Assembly (NCBI GenBank): GCA_004356175.1
Contig: SMXV01000112.1
Span: 1 to 16,208, forward strand
Direction of reading: 5' to 3'
DNA: 16,208 bases
Source of the DNA: Acidobacteriota bacterium
GTDB lineage: Bacteria > Actinomycetota > Acidimicrobiia > Spongiisociales > UBA5794
Shown here: piece after piece, positions 6,794 to 13,216 of the stretch
How the letters are laid out: every line of letters starts with the position of its first letter
How positions within the stretch are numbered: the stretch's first letter is position 1
Position numbers and translations under genes: made by a program
Notes under the pieces: model-generated
What the model was told of the DNA's origin: nothing
Databases searched by the model: none
The model's input: only the letters and a program-made list of their open reading frames with translations

Positions 6794-7273
6794 TCAGCGG
6801 CGGGTAGAGAAGAATTCGGTGAGCATCGCACCACACTGTTGCTCCAGGACCCCTGAGGTCAGCTCGACATGATGGTTGAGCCGTTCGTCCTGCGGGATGT
6901 TGAACAGAGACCACGCCGCACCAGCCTTCAGATCTGCTGCTCCGTACACGATCCGTTCAATACGCGCCCACACCGCAGCCATTGCGCACATGGCGCAGGG
7001 TTCGAGCGTGACAACAAGAGTGTGACCCTCAAGCCGCCAGTCACCGAGGTCACGAGAACGCTGCGAAATCACAAGCAGCTCGGCGTGAGCCGTTGCGTCG
7101 CCACGTTCCTCGCGACGGTTGCGGTCCTGTGCCGCGATGTCACCTGTCGGACTGAGAAGCACGGCGCCGACCGGAACATCGCCGTGGTCGCGCGCCAACT
7201 CAGCCTCGCTGAGTGCTATCTCCATCGCCGCTTCGGCATCCACTATTTCGTGCGTCCCTTCTAGCATTCTCAT
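6794..7273 (-). CDS. tadA: tRNA adenosine(34) deaminase TadA
   Basis: About 159 residues, the usual TadA length. It converts A34 of tRNA-Arg(ACG) to inosine, letting one tRNA read CGU, CGC and CGA. The zinc deaminase signature is complete: HAE at residues 63-65 (H63 ligand, E65 proton shuttle) and PCAMC with C93 and C96 as ligands. The start is uncertain: the frame stays open through the tRNA-Ser(GGA) gene on the other strand, but starts upstream of 7273 would lie inside that tRNA. ATG at 7273 (MRMLEG) or at 7267 (MLEG) is likely; neither has a Shine-Dalgarno. The opposite-strand tRNA begins five bases beyond 7273, so the two genes must share promoter DNA. Its substrate candidate is the odd tRNA-Arg at 1262-1336. 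Confidence 0.95.
   Translation of the reverse strand: MRMLEGTHEIVDAEAAMEIALSEAELARDHGDVPVGAVLLSPTGDIAAQDRNRREERGDATAHAELLVISQRSRDLGDWRLEGHTLVVTLEPCAMCAMAAVWARIERIVYGAADLKAGAAWSLFNIPQDERLNHHVELTSGVLEQQCGAMLTEFFSTRR
7262..7267 (+). promoter_or_regulatory. -10 box candidate for tRNA-Ser(GGA), over the tadA start
   Basis: TAGCAT, 11 bases upstream of the mature tRNA 5' end. It overlaps the alternative tadA start codon (ATG at 7267 on the minus strand), so this promoter would lie inside the tadA coding region. Confidence 0.4.
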
Positions 7274-7278
7274 CTTAC

Positions 7279-7368
7279 GGAGGGGTCGCATAGTCTGGCC
7301 TAGTGCGCGCGCCTGGAAAGCGCGTATGCGGAAACGCATCGAGGGTTCGAATCCCTCCCCCTCCGCCA
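7279..7368 (+). tRNA. tRNA-Ser(GGA)
   Basis: A 90-nt class II tRNA. The acceptor is GGAGGGG/CCCCTCC with G73 and an encoded CCA at 7366-7368. The anticodon stem is CGCGC/GCGCG with loop CTGGAAA, giving anticodon GGA. The variable arm is ATGCG/CGCAT and the T-loop TTCGAAT. It reads UCC and UCU. Confidence 0.97.
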
Positions 7369-7376
7369 TCTTTGTG

Positions 7377-7424
7377 CTTCTGGCGTACGTAGCCGCAATA
7401 TATTGCGCTCACGTACGCCAGAAG
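7377..7424. repeat. 48-bp palindromic repeat, copy 2
   Basis: Two 24-base arms are complementary except for three bases around the AGC/GAG position. The outer 14 bases (CTTCTGGCGTACGT) and the inner CGCAATA pair perfectly with no loop. It lies nine bases after tRNA-Ser(GGA) and about 40 bases before the SRP RNA. It is the more symmetrical of the two copies. Confidence 0.88.
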
Positions 7425-7465
7425 GGAAATGCTGGCTACATCAACGGTGTGAGTACGCTACAGGC

Positions 7466-7738
7466 TCCGTGCTAGGTGGGGTGCTAGGGGTGCCCTACAT
7501 CCGAAATCCTCTTCATGCGGAGCTGAACTCCCTGCCTGAGGATGCGATGACATCGGGTCAGCGCTGGCTCGGTCGATGGTGATAACAAGGTCCCGTTTCG
7601 GCGGAGCGTCGTGAACCGGGTCAGGTCCGGAAGGAAGCAGCCCTAAGCGGTTTGCTCCGGGTGCGGCGGGGTTGCCTTGGAGGAGTCGATCGTCCAGAAC
7701 GCGCCGTTGCTGGACCATCCAACGGCGGGGTGCACGGG
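7466..7738 (+). ncRNA. ffs: SRP RNA, large bacterial type
   Basis: The RNA core of the signal recognition particle, which binds Ffh and targets membrane proteins. The apical Ffh-binding hairpin is unmistakable: GGGTCAGGTCCGGAAGGAAG at 7618-7637, with the GGAA tetraloop and the AAGCAGCCC return strand. Below it, helix 5 continues through GGAGC/GCTCC, CAAGG/CCTTG and GGAT/ATCC. The 5' part (GTGCTAGGTGGGGTGCTAGG, then GGTGCCCTAC, then CTGCCTGAGG) matches the 5' domain of large, Bacillus-like SRP RNAs. CCGTGC at 7467-7472 pairs with GCACGG at 7732-7737 as a closing helix, which sets the approximate ends (273 nt). The exact ends are uncertain by several bases. Well-studied actinobacteria have the short form of about 100 nt. 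Confidence 0.9.
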
Positions 7739-7763
7739 AACGCCAAGGACGTCTCGGCGTTCC
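7737..7763 (+). terminator. Hairpin at the SRP RNA 3' end
   Basis: GGAACGCC, an 11-base loop, then GGCGTTCC: a perfect 8-bp stem starting at the closing helix of the SRP RNA. There is no U-run. Its 3' arm (TTCC) is also used by the next hairpin, so the two stems compete. Confidence 0.45.
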
Positions 7764-7790
7764 TGCAGTTCGCAAGGCGAACTGCGGGGA
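7760..7790. terminator. Strong hairpin between SRP RNA and menG
   Basis: GCAGTTCGC, a 3-base loop aag, then GCGAACTGC: a perfect 9-bp stem that extends to about 14 bp with flanking wobble pairs (TTCCT against GGGGA). It lies between the convergent SRP RNA and menG (stop at 7827), where a bidirectional terminator is expected. No U-run follows on either strand. Confidence 0.55.
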
Positions 7791-7826
7791 GCAGAGCTTG
7801 AATACTCGCGACAGTTGGTCCCACCT

Positions 7827-8456
7827 TCATACCGGTTTTTGGAGGAGGGCGGCCCAGACGAAACCGAGGGGGCCGAGGCGCCAGGTTTCGATAAGGGAGA
7901 GGGGGGTGTTGGAGAGCAGCTGTTCCGGTGGGGGATGTTTGTCGAGAGTTCCATTGAGGTAGACGTACTCCTCCTTCGCACCGACCGCCATTCCCGCGAT
8001 CGGCAGAACAACAGACGAGCCGAAACGATGCACCTTGGAGGCGATTCTTCCCACGGGGCGGCCGAGGTCAACAATGCCAGCGACACCGCCCGGTCTGAGA
8101 ACCCTTGCGATCTCAGCCATGGTGGCATCTACGGACGTGAGATTGCGAAACACATACGCCGAGAACACCGCATCAAATGTGTCGTCGTCGAACGGTAGTC
8201 GCTCACCCACAGACACAACACGGTGCCTGGCATCATTGAGCGCAAGCATCTCGAGCGATGGGTCGAGTGCCACAACCTCTCTGTCGCCAAAGATCTCGTT
8301 CGCCGCGCCAGTTCCAGCACCGACATCGAGCAATGCGCCACTCGGCAGACGAGATACAACAGTGTTGCGCCACTTCTGGTCCTGGCCGAGCGACAGAATC
8401 GAGTTGAGCCTGTCGTATCGGGCGGCAATGTCGGTGAACACCTCGCCGTTGCTCAT
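7827..8456 (-). CDS. menG: MenG/UbiE-family methyltransferase
   Basis: A 209-residue class I SAM-dependent methyltransferase. The N-terminal VFTDIAARYDRLNSILSLGQ and the following KWR are the UbiE/MenG signature. LLDVGAGTG is the SAM-binding glycine motif, and VALDPS the acidic residue that binds the SAM ribose. RVLRPGG is the second family signature. MenG methylates demethylmenaquinone to menaquinone, the final step of menaquinone synthesis for the respiratory chain; this fits an actinobacterium. The protein is somewhat shorter than the usual 230-250 residues, so the exact substrate is less certain than the family. The ATG overlaps the serS stop as ATGA, implying translational coupling, and it is the last gene of the minus-strand operon. 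Confidence 0.85.
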   Translation of the reverse strand: MSNGEVFTDIAARYDRLNSILSLGQDQKWRNTVVSRLPSGALLDVGAGTGAANEIFGDREVVALDPSLEMLALNDARHRVVSVGERLPFDDDTFDAVFSAYVFRNLTSVDATMAEIARVLRPGGVAGIVDLGRPVGRIASKVHRFGSSVVLPIAGMAVGAKEEYVYLNGTLDKHPPPEQLLSNTPLSLIETWRLGPLGFVWAALLQKPV

Positions 8457-9712
8457 TGAGCGTCGAGGACGTCAAATCCCGTATACGGCACGAGGGCCTC
8501 GGGTATGTGGACGGTGCCGTCTGCCTGCTGATGATTCTCGATCAGAGCTATCAGGTGGCGAGGGGTGGCGGCCGTGCCGTTGAGGGTGTGGACAAACTGG
8601 TTGTTCCCCGCTGTGTCCTTGAACCGAATTTTGAGGCGCCGAGCCTGGAAGTCGGTCGTGTTGGATGTCGATGTGATCTCTCTATATTTGTTCTGGCCTG
8701 GAAACCAAGCCTCAATGTCGTACTTCTTTGCCGCTGACAGTCCAAGATCGCCAGCCGCAACGTTCACAACCCGATACGGGATGTCGAGCGCCTGAACAAG
8801 TTCTTCCTCCCGAGCAAGCAGAAACTCATGCTCATCCGGCGAAGCCGACGGCGACACAAACGAAAACATCTCCGCTTTGTCGAACTGATGGACACGGAAG
8901 AGGCCACGGGTGTCCCTGCCGTACGTGCCAGCCTCAACCCTAAAACAGGTCGAGATTCCGACATATCGCAGAGGTAGATCGTCGAGATCGAATATTTCGT
9001 CGCCGTGCATCGCGGCGAGTGCGACCTCTGAAGTTCCAACGAGAAACAGATCGTCCTCCCTCACCGAATACACCTGTTCACGCTCGCCCGGGAAAAACCC
9101 TGTGCCAACGAGTGCCGCCTCGCGGACGAGGGTCGGAGGAATGACCGGCGTGAAACCGTGACCGACAAGATTGTCAATTGTCCAACGCATAAGAGACATC
9201 TCAAGAATGGCGAACCCTCCGAGCTTTAGCCCAAACCGGCTACCTGAAATCTTTACGGCGCGCTCAATGTCAATCACGCCAAGACCGACACCAAGATCGA
9301 CATGATCCTTTGTCTCAAATCCGAACTTCGGGTGTACCCCAACGCGACGGATCTCGACAGCGTCGCTCTCCTCGAAACCATCAGCGGCGGTCGGGTCCGT
9401 CATGTTCGGCAGAGCTATCCAACGGTCCTCGAACTCGGCATCCAGTGAATCCGCCTCCACGAGCGCAGCCTTGTACTTTTCGGACAGTCCTCCGGCTTGT
9501 TCGATTGCGGTCTGGCGCTCGTCACCGCTGAGGGAGGAGATCGACTTGGACATGGTGTTCTGCTCGCTGCGGATGTCCTCAGCGTTCGAGCGTTTCTTTC
9601 GTCGCCCCTCGTCAAGCTCGGCGAGTGCGCGAACGTCAATCTCAACACCTCTGCGCATGAGAGATGCAGCCAGTTCGTCGGGGCTCTCTCGGAGAATCGA
9701 GATGTCAATCAT
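8453..9712 (-). CDS. serS: Seryl-tRNA synthetase
   Basis: A 419-residue class II aminoacyl-tRNA synthetase that charges tRNA-Ser with serine. The N-terminal region, about residues 25-105, is the long antiparallel coiled coil that grips the long variable arm of tRNA-Ser. The catalytic domain shows FLVGTSEVALAAMHGDEI, motif 2 around FRVEAGTYGRDTRGLFRVHQ, the DIEAWFPGQNKYREI serine/ATP pocket, and motif 3 in LNGTAATPRHLIALIENHQ. The length and motif order are complete. The ATG at 9712 starts nine bases after the DUF4446 stop, with no strong Shine-Dalgarno, so coupling to the upstream gene is likely. All four tRNA-Ser substrates lie within about 6.5 kb to the left. Confidence 0.98.
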   Translation of the reverse strand: MIDISILRESPDELAASLMRRGVEIDVRALAELDEGRRKKRSNAEDIRSEQNTMSKSISSLSGDERQTAIEQAGGLSEKYKAALVEADSLDAEFEDRWIALPNMTDPTAADGFEESDAVEIRRVGVHPKFGFETKDHVDLGVGLGVIDIERAVKISGSRFGLKLGGFAILEMSLMRWTIDNLVGHGFTPVIPPTLVREAALVGTGFFPGEREQVYSVREDDLFLVGTSEVALAAMHGDEIFDLDDLPLRYVGISTCFRVEAGTYGRDTRGLFRVHQFDKAEMFSFVSPSASPDEHEFLLAREEELVQALDIPYRVVNVAAGDLGLSAAKKYDIEAWFPGQNKYREITSTSNTTDFQARRLKIRFKDTAGNNQFVHTLNGTAATPRHLIALIENHQQADGTVHIPEALVPYTGFDVLDAQ

Positions 9713-9721
9713 GAGACAAGG

Positions 9722-10168
9722 TTACCTGCCGAGAGCACGGTCAACCGCCGCGGTCTCTTCGGGAGAGAGTTCCTCCACACCCTTGCCGGACCTGACCTCC
9801 TTGGCGAAGAACACAGTGTCTTCTCGAGAGGTGAGGAGCGAGATTACGATGCCATCACCTCTCTGGTTGAGGAGGGCAATTGACCGCGACTGTGCACCAG
9901 TTATGTTTCCGAAGGCGTTGTAGGCAACAACGCCGACGTGGCTGATTGCGTACGGCATACGCTCCTCAAGCACGTCCACGCGCTTGGCAAACCCTTCGAT
10001 CGAAACGGTGTTCGTTTTGGACTGCTCATCGAGCTTGCGCAGCATCGATACCACGTTGCCGTCATCCGGAACGGCATCGACCTTTGCACGCACGGCCTGG
10101 ATCTGAATCGTCTGCCAGATGGCGAGAATCACCGCGAGGATGACCGCTATGACGAGCGCAACACTCAC
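9722..10168 (-). CDS. DUF4446-family membrane-anchored protein
   Basis: A 148-residue protein with one N-terminal transmembrane segment (ALVIAVILAVILAIWQTIQI, residues 4-23). A predicted helical stretch follows to about residue 70, then the DUF4446 core: HVGVVAYNAFGNITGAQSRS, then IALLNQRGDGIVISLLTSRE, ending in ELSPEETAAVDRAL. DUF4446 proteins are widespread in Gram-positive bacteria, and no biochemical role is known to me. The start is GTG at 10168, overlapping the upstream stop as GTGA, with GGAGAGGTGA as ribosome site. It is the second protein gene of the operon leading into serS. Confidence 0.88.
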   Translation of the reverse strand: MSVALVIAVILAVILAIWQTIQIQAVRAKVDAVPDDGNVVSMLRKLDEQSKTNTVSIEGFAKRVDVLEERMPYAISHVGVVAYNAFGNITGAQSRSIALLNQRGDGIVISLLTSREDTVFFAKEVRSGKGVEELSPEETAAVDRALGR

Positions 10169-11169
10169 GATTCACCTCTCCAGAGAAAACGCATATCCCA
10201 CACGTTGTTGTCGAGATCTATGTCATCTTCGATTTCTAGCGTGATCTTCACCTGATACAAACTACCCGGTCGAATGTCCACATCGGAGAATGTCACGGTT
10301 GTTGACGCGCCAGCTATGAGGTCTGTAATCGTTTGTGTCTGGGATACCAACACGCCCGAGGTGATGTCGATGACGTCCATCACAACTATCACGGTCGGCT
10401 CGTCCTGGTTGCCTACATTCGTCACGACTGCCTGCACATCGATTGAAGAGGCAAAAGGAACAACGGGTATACCCCCGGTCTCGCCGATCGGATCTGGGGT
10501 GGTTGTTCCGTTGACCGAAACATCGTGGTGTGGGCTGAGGTCGTATGACGTCTGAATACGTATGACGAGGCTCTGCGCGTCATAAATCAGAAGAGCCGGC
10601 GCATCGAGGTTGATGTAGGTCACCGACACAAAACCAGAGACGTCAATCCCCTCATCCACGGTCGGTAGCGTCTCCATAAAGAGGTCGTACGCCGAGTCAC
10701 CAACTCTGAGGAGGTCGAGCGCTGCTTCTAACTGTTCGGTGGCTCCCTCGATCAGCACGCCGTCCATGATCGCCGTGATCGCTGTGTTGACGTCGCGTGC
10801 CCCTCTTGCCCATGATGCGGTTGCTGTTGCCATGGTTCCATACGAGTTGCCGATATTTGACGGTATCTCCATGTTGAGCAGGGAATCTGCTTCCGTTGCC
10901 GAATCTGCAACACTCTGCAACCTGCGTGTTAACTCCTGGCGGTCAATGACACCGATCGACGAGAGAGCTCCTTCGAGTTCGGCCGAGGCCGAGATGCTTA
11001 TATCTGATGCCTGGTCCGCAGCGGCAAAGAACTCCACACCTCCCCTTTGCTCGGTTTGGCGCGACACCAAATACACGACAACCGAGACGATTGCTATGAG
11101 TGTGACAACAATCAAGGGCCAGCGGCGCCGCCCTCGGCGGCGATCTGACCTGTAGGCCCGAAACGTCAT
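10165..11169 (-). CDS. Membrane-anchored extracellular protein of unknown function
   Basis: A 334-residue protein that I cannot assign to a named family. It has a very basic N-terminus (RSDRRRGRRR), one membrane anchor at about residues 18-36 (PLIVVTLIAIVSVVVYLVS) and therefore probably an outside-facing body. Residues 50-170 look helical. Residues 180-330 are beta-rich and resemble an Ig-like or CARDB-type fold: IDVQAVVTNVGNQDEPTVIV, then SGVLVSQTQTITDLIAG, then DIDLDNNVWDMRF. The NVGNQDEP and DLDNN pattern is what CARDB adhesion-like domains show. The ATG lies only two bases after the 3' end of tRNA-Leu, and no other Met precedes the anchor. It overlaps the DUF4446 gene by four bases and starts the operon. 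Confidence 0.8.
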   Translation of the reverse strand: MTFRAYRSDRRRGRRRWPLIVVTLIAIVSVVVYLVSRQTEQRGGVEFFAAADQASDISISASAELEGALSSIGVIDRQELTRRLQSVADSATEADSLLNMEIPSNIGNSYGTMATATASWARGARDVNTAITAIMDGVLIEGATEQLEAALDLLRVGDSAYDLFMETLPTVDEGIDVSGFVSVTYINLDAPALLIYDAQSLVIRIQTSYDLSPHHDVSVNGTTTPDPIGETGGIPVVPFASSIDVQAVVTNVGNQDEPTVIVVMDVIDITSGVLVSQTQTITDLIAGASTTVTFSDVDIRPGSLYQVKITLEIEDDIDLDNNVWDMRFLWRGES

Positions 11170-11171
11170 AG

Positions 11172-11255
<84 letters not shown>

Positions 11256-11266
11256 GTGAATCCCAA

Positions 11267-11272
11267 AGCGTA
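11267..11272 (-). promoter_or_regulatory. -10 box candidate for tRNA-Leu
   Basis: TACGCT on the minus strand, 11 bases upstream of the mature tRNA 5' end. If no second promoter exists inside the tRNA, it would also drive the operon that ends with serS and menG. Confidence 0.35.
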
Positions 11273-11301
11273 GCGGGCTATCACATATCCCGCCCGGCCC
11301 G

Positions 11302-11321
11302 ATCCTCCGATCCTCTCATCC
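11302..11321. repeat. ATCCTCCN short repeat, left copy
   Basis: ATCCTCCG followed by ATCCTCTC and then ATCCCG: an 8-base period, degenerate. It lies between the divergent tRNA-Leu and fhaA. The same unit and period recur at 16126-16196 beyond the other end of the fhaA-pbpA operon. Confidence 0.55.
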
Positions 11322-11407
11322 CGAGTCGTCTGTCTTGTCGTCATCCGTGCTACAGCCTGAAGACAGCAACGCAGTCCGCACGCACCCTGACTTTCCTGAG
11401 CGGCAGC

Positions 11408-11413
11408 TACCCT
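11408..11413 (+). promoter_or_regulatory. -10 box of the fhaA-pbpA operon (leaderless candidate)
   Basis: TACCCT, six bases before the ATG of fhaA, with no Shine-Dalgarno in between. This spacing is the usual arrangement of leaderless actinobacterial promoters. A weak CTGACT (11387-11392) could serve as part of a -35, but the spacing is short. Confidence 0.45.
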
Positions 11414-11419
11414 TACGGC

Positions 11420-12085
11420 ATGAACCTTGCACGGGGGCTTGAACGGCGACTGGAGATGCTTGCTGACGGAGCAAGCGCGTCCGTGTTTCGGGGAAAGATG
11501 CATCCGATCGACATCGCCAGCAGGCTCGTGCGCCAGCTTGAATTTCTTGCCAGAGACACTCCGGCCGGACCGGAGGTTCCCAATCACTTCGTCGTGCGGC
11601 TCAACTCAGCGGACGTCGACGAGGCGCTCGACCAATCTTCGCTGGAACTCGAGCTTTCGAACGTAGTGATGGAGACCGCAGCCGAAAGGGGATGGCGACT
11701 TCTCGGACCCGTCACAGTTCAAATCGTGACAGCAGAAGATGTCCCTCGTGGGATCCTTGAGGTCGACGGAGGCACCGTGCCCGGTCCGACCGATCCATGG
11801 TGTCAACTGTTCGCAGACGACGGATCAGCAGTACTGGATATCGGCCTCAATCGGTCACTTGTCGGCCGCGCGCTCGATAGCGACATCCGAATAGCCAACC
11901 ACGAAGTCTCCCGTCACCATATGGTCATATATAGGGAGAACGGCGTGACATTGATCCGCGATCTCGGATCAGCCAACGGAACATTCGTCAACGGAGTTCG
12001 ACTGTCCAGCGATCCTGTGAACGTCACGGCCGGGGACTCGCTGATGCTCGGCAATCTCGCTTTCACATACAAGCCGGTGTTCTGA
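11420..12085 (+). CDS. fhaA: FhaA-like protein: DUF3662 domain plus FHA domain
   Basis: A 221-residue protein with the N-terminal FhaA domain (DUF3662), about residues 1-115 (LERRLEMLADGASASVFRGK, then PIDIASRLVRQLEF), and a C-terminal FHA domain. The FHA phospho-threonine-binding residues are all visible: G149-R150, S164-R165-H166 and N186-G187. In mycobacteria FhaA regulates peptidoglycan synthesis by binding phosphorylated partners such as the pseudokinase domain of MviN. There, a long disordered linker separates the two domains; here the linker is almost absent, so the protein is less than half that length. The frame is open upstream to 11171, but that part crosses the tRNA-Leu complement. 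The ATG at 11420 is where homology begins and fits the -10 box. It is the first gene of a tight five-gene operon. Confidence 0.92.
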   Translation: MNLARGLERRLEMLADGASASVFRGKMHPIDIASRLVRQLEFLARDTPAGPEVPNHFVVRLNSADVDEALDQSSLELELSNVVMETAAERGWRLLGPVTVQIVTAEDVPRGILEVDGGTVPGPTDPWCQLFADDGSAVLDIGLNRSLVGRALDSDIRIANHEVSRHHMVIYRENGVTLIRDLGSANGTFVNGVRLSSDPVNVTAGDSLMLGNLAFTYKPVF

Positions 12086-12086
12086 A

Positions 12087-12500
12087 ATGCCAGCCCTCTT
12101 CTTCAACATCATCAAACTTCTCTATCTGCTGATGCTATTTCTGTTTCTCTGGCAACTAGCGCGGGCCATCAGGAGCCACGTCGGTTCCAACCCTGGCGCG
12201 CAAACCGAAGGAACCGCAGCAGAGCTGGTCGTGCTCACCGGGGACTCAGAAACAGAACGTGTCAGAATTCGTCCCCAGGGGCACGTCATCGGTCGCTCTC
12301 CCGATGCCGATATACGGATATCAGACCCATACTCCTCCGAGTTCCATACCCGGGTGGGCATCCAAGATGGCCAGGTCGTTGTCCATGATCTCGGGAGCAC
12401 GAACGGAACCTACGTCAACGGTCGAAGGGTCACAAGCCCAACTTCGGTTAGTCGAGGAGACACAGTACAGATAGGCAAGACGATTCTCGAGATTCGATGA
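12087..12500 (+). CDS. fhaB: FhaB/FipA-like membrane-anchored FHA protein
   Basis: A 137-residue protein: an N-terminal membrane helix at about residues 4-25 (LFFNIIKLLYLLMLFLFLWQ), a polar linker, then one FHA domain from about residue 46. The phospho-peptide pocket is complete: G69-R70, S84 and H87 (SSEFH), and N106-G107. In mycobacteria the equivalent FhaB (FipA) sits in the same operon position and links phosphorylated partners to the division machinery. The size and layout match closely. It starts one base after the fhaA stop, and its end overlaps pstP by four bases. Confidence 0.92.
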   Translation: MPALFFNIIKLLYLLMLFLFLWQLARAIRSHVGSNPGAQTEGTAAELVVLTGDSETERVRIRPQGHVIGRSPDADIRISDPYSSEFHTRVGIQDGQVVVHDLGSTNGTYVNGRRVTSPTSVSRGDTVQIGKTILEIR

Positions 12501-13216
12501 AATACCTATGGGCCACCGGCACGCACGTCGGAAACGTCCGAACGGGCAACGAGGACTCTGTGTTCCCCGCGTCGTCAGGGGCATCAAGCGGTCCAGAGAT
12601 TCTCATGGTCGCAGACGGTATGGGCGGCGCTGTGGCAGGAGAGGTGGCGTCGAGCATTGCCGTTGACACCGCATCCGGCAAGCCCGCCACCGACACCATC
12701 ACTCCAGAGACCAGGGTCTCCGACGCAAATGCAGCCGTGACCGCAGCCGTCATCAAGGATCCCTCACTCGCAGGCATGGGAACAACCCTCACTCTCGTCA
12801 AACTGAACGACGACGGGAGAATGGATGTCGCCCACGTCGGCGATAGCCGCGCCTACCTTCATAGGGACGGACAGATGAGCCTCCTCACCACTGACCATAC
12901 GTTGGTGCACGAACTCATCGAACTTGGCCAGATCACCTTGGAAGAGGCCGAAGTCCACCCTCACAGACATCTCATCACGAGAGTCCTCGGTCTCGGTGCT
13001 GTTGGAGTGGACACAGACACCATTGATCTGCACGCGGGCGACAGGGTTCTTCTGTGCTCGGACGGACTCACCACCATGGTGTCAGATTCCGACATTGCCA
13101 ACATTCTCGATTCGGTCGATGGCGTTGAAGCCACAGTTTGGGCCCTGATTGAGAAGGCCAACGACGCAGGGGGTGTCGACAACACGACCGTCGTTGTGAT
13201 CGACACGAGAGAATGA
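12497..13216 (+). CDS. pstP: PP2C-type serine/threonine phosphatase, soluble form
   Basis: A 239-residue PP2C (PPM) phosphatase that removes phosphate from Ser/Thr of proteins, using two metal ions. Metal-binding and core motifs are present: GNVRTGNEDS with D20, VADGMGGAVAGEVAS with D40-G41, GMGTTLTLV, AHVGDSRAYL, LLCSDGLTTMVSD and GVDNTTVVVI at the end. In the equivalent mycobacterial operon PstP counteracts PknA and PknB and has a transmembrane helix plus an extracellular domain. Here the protein stops right after the catalytic domain, so it is probably cytosolic. The ATG overlaps the fhaB stop (ATGA), and its own stop overlaps rodA (ATGA). Confidence 0.95.
   Translation: MKYLWATGTHVGNVRTGNEDSVFPASSGASSGPEILMVADGMGGAVAGEVASSIAVDTASGKPATDTITPETRVSDANAAVTAAVIKDPSLAGMGTTLTLVKLNDDGRMDVAHVGDSRAYLHRDGQMSLLTTDHTLVHELIELGQITLEEAEVHPHRHLITRVLGLGAVGVDTDTIDLHAGDRVLLCSDGLTTMVSDSDIANILDSVDGVEATVWALIEKANDAGGVDNTTVVVIDTRE

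Noticed and set aside
7274..7369. N-terminal extension of TadA to 7369
   Set aside because: It would be encoded by the complement of tRNA-Ser(GGA); the residues (EGEGFEPSMRF) are the usual false peptide read from a tRNA T-arm.
7672..8198. Plus-strand ORFs across the SRP RNA end and menG
   Set aside because: No ribosome site and no protein features; they are antisense to menG, whose motifs are clear.
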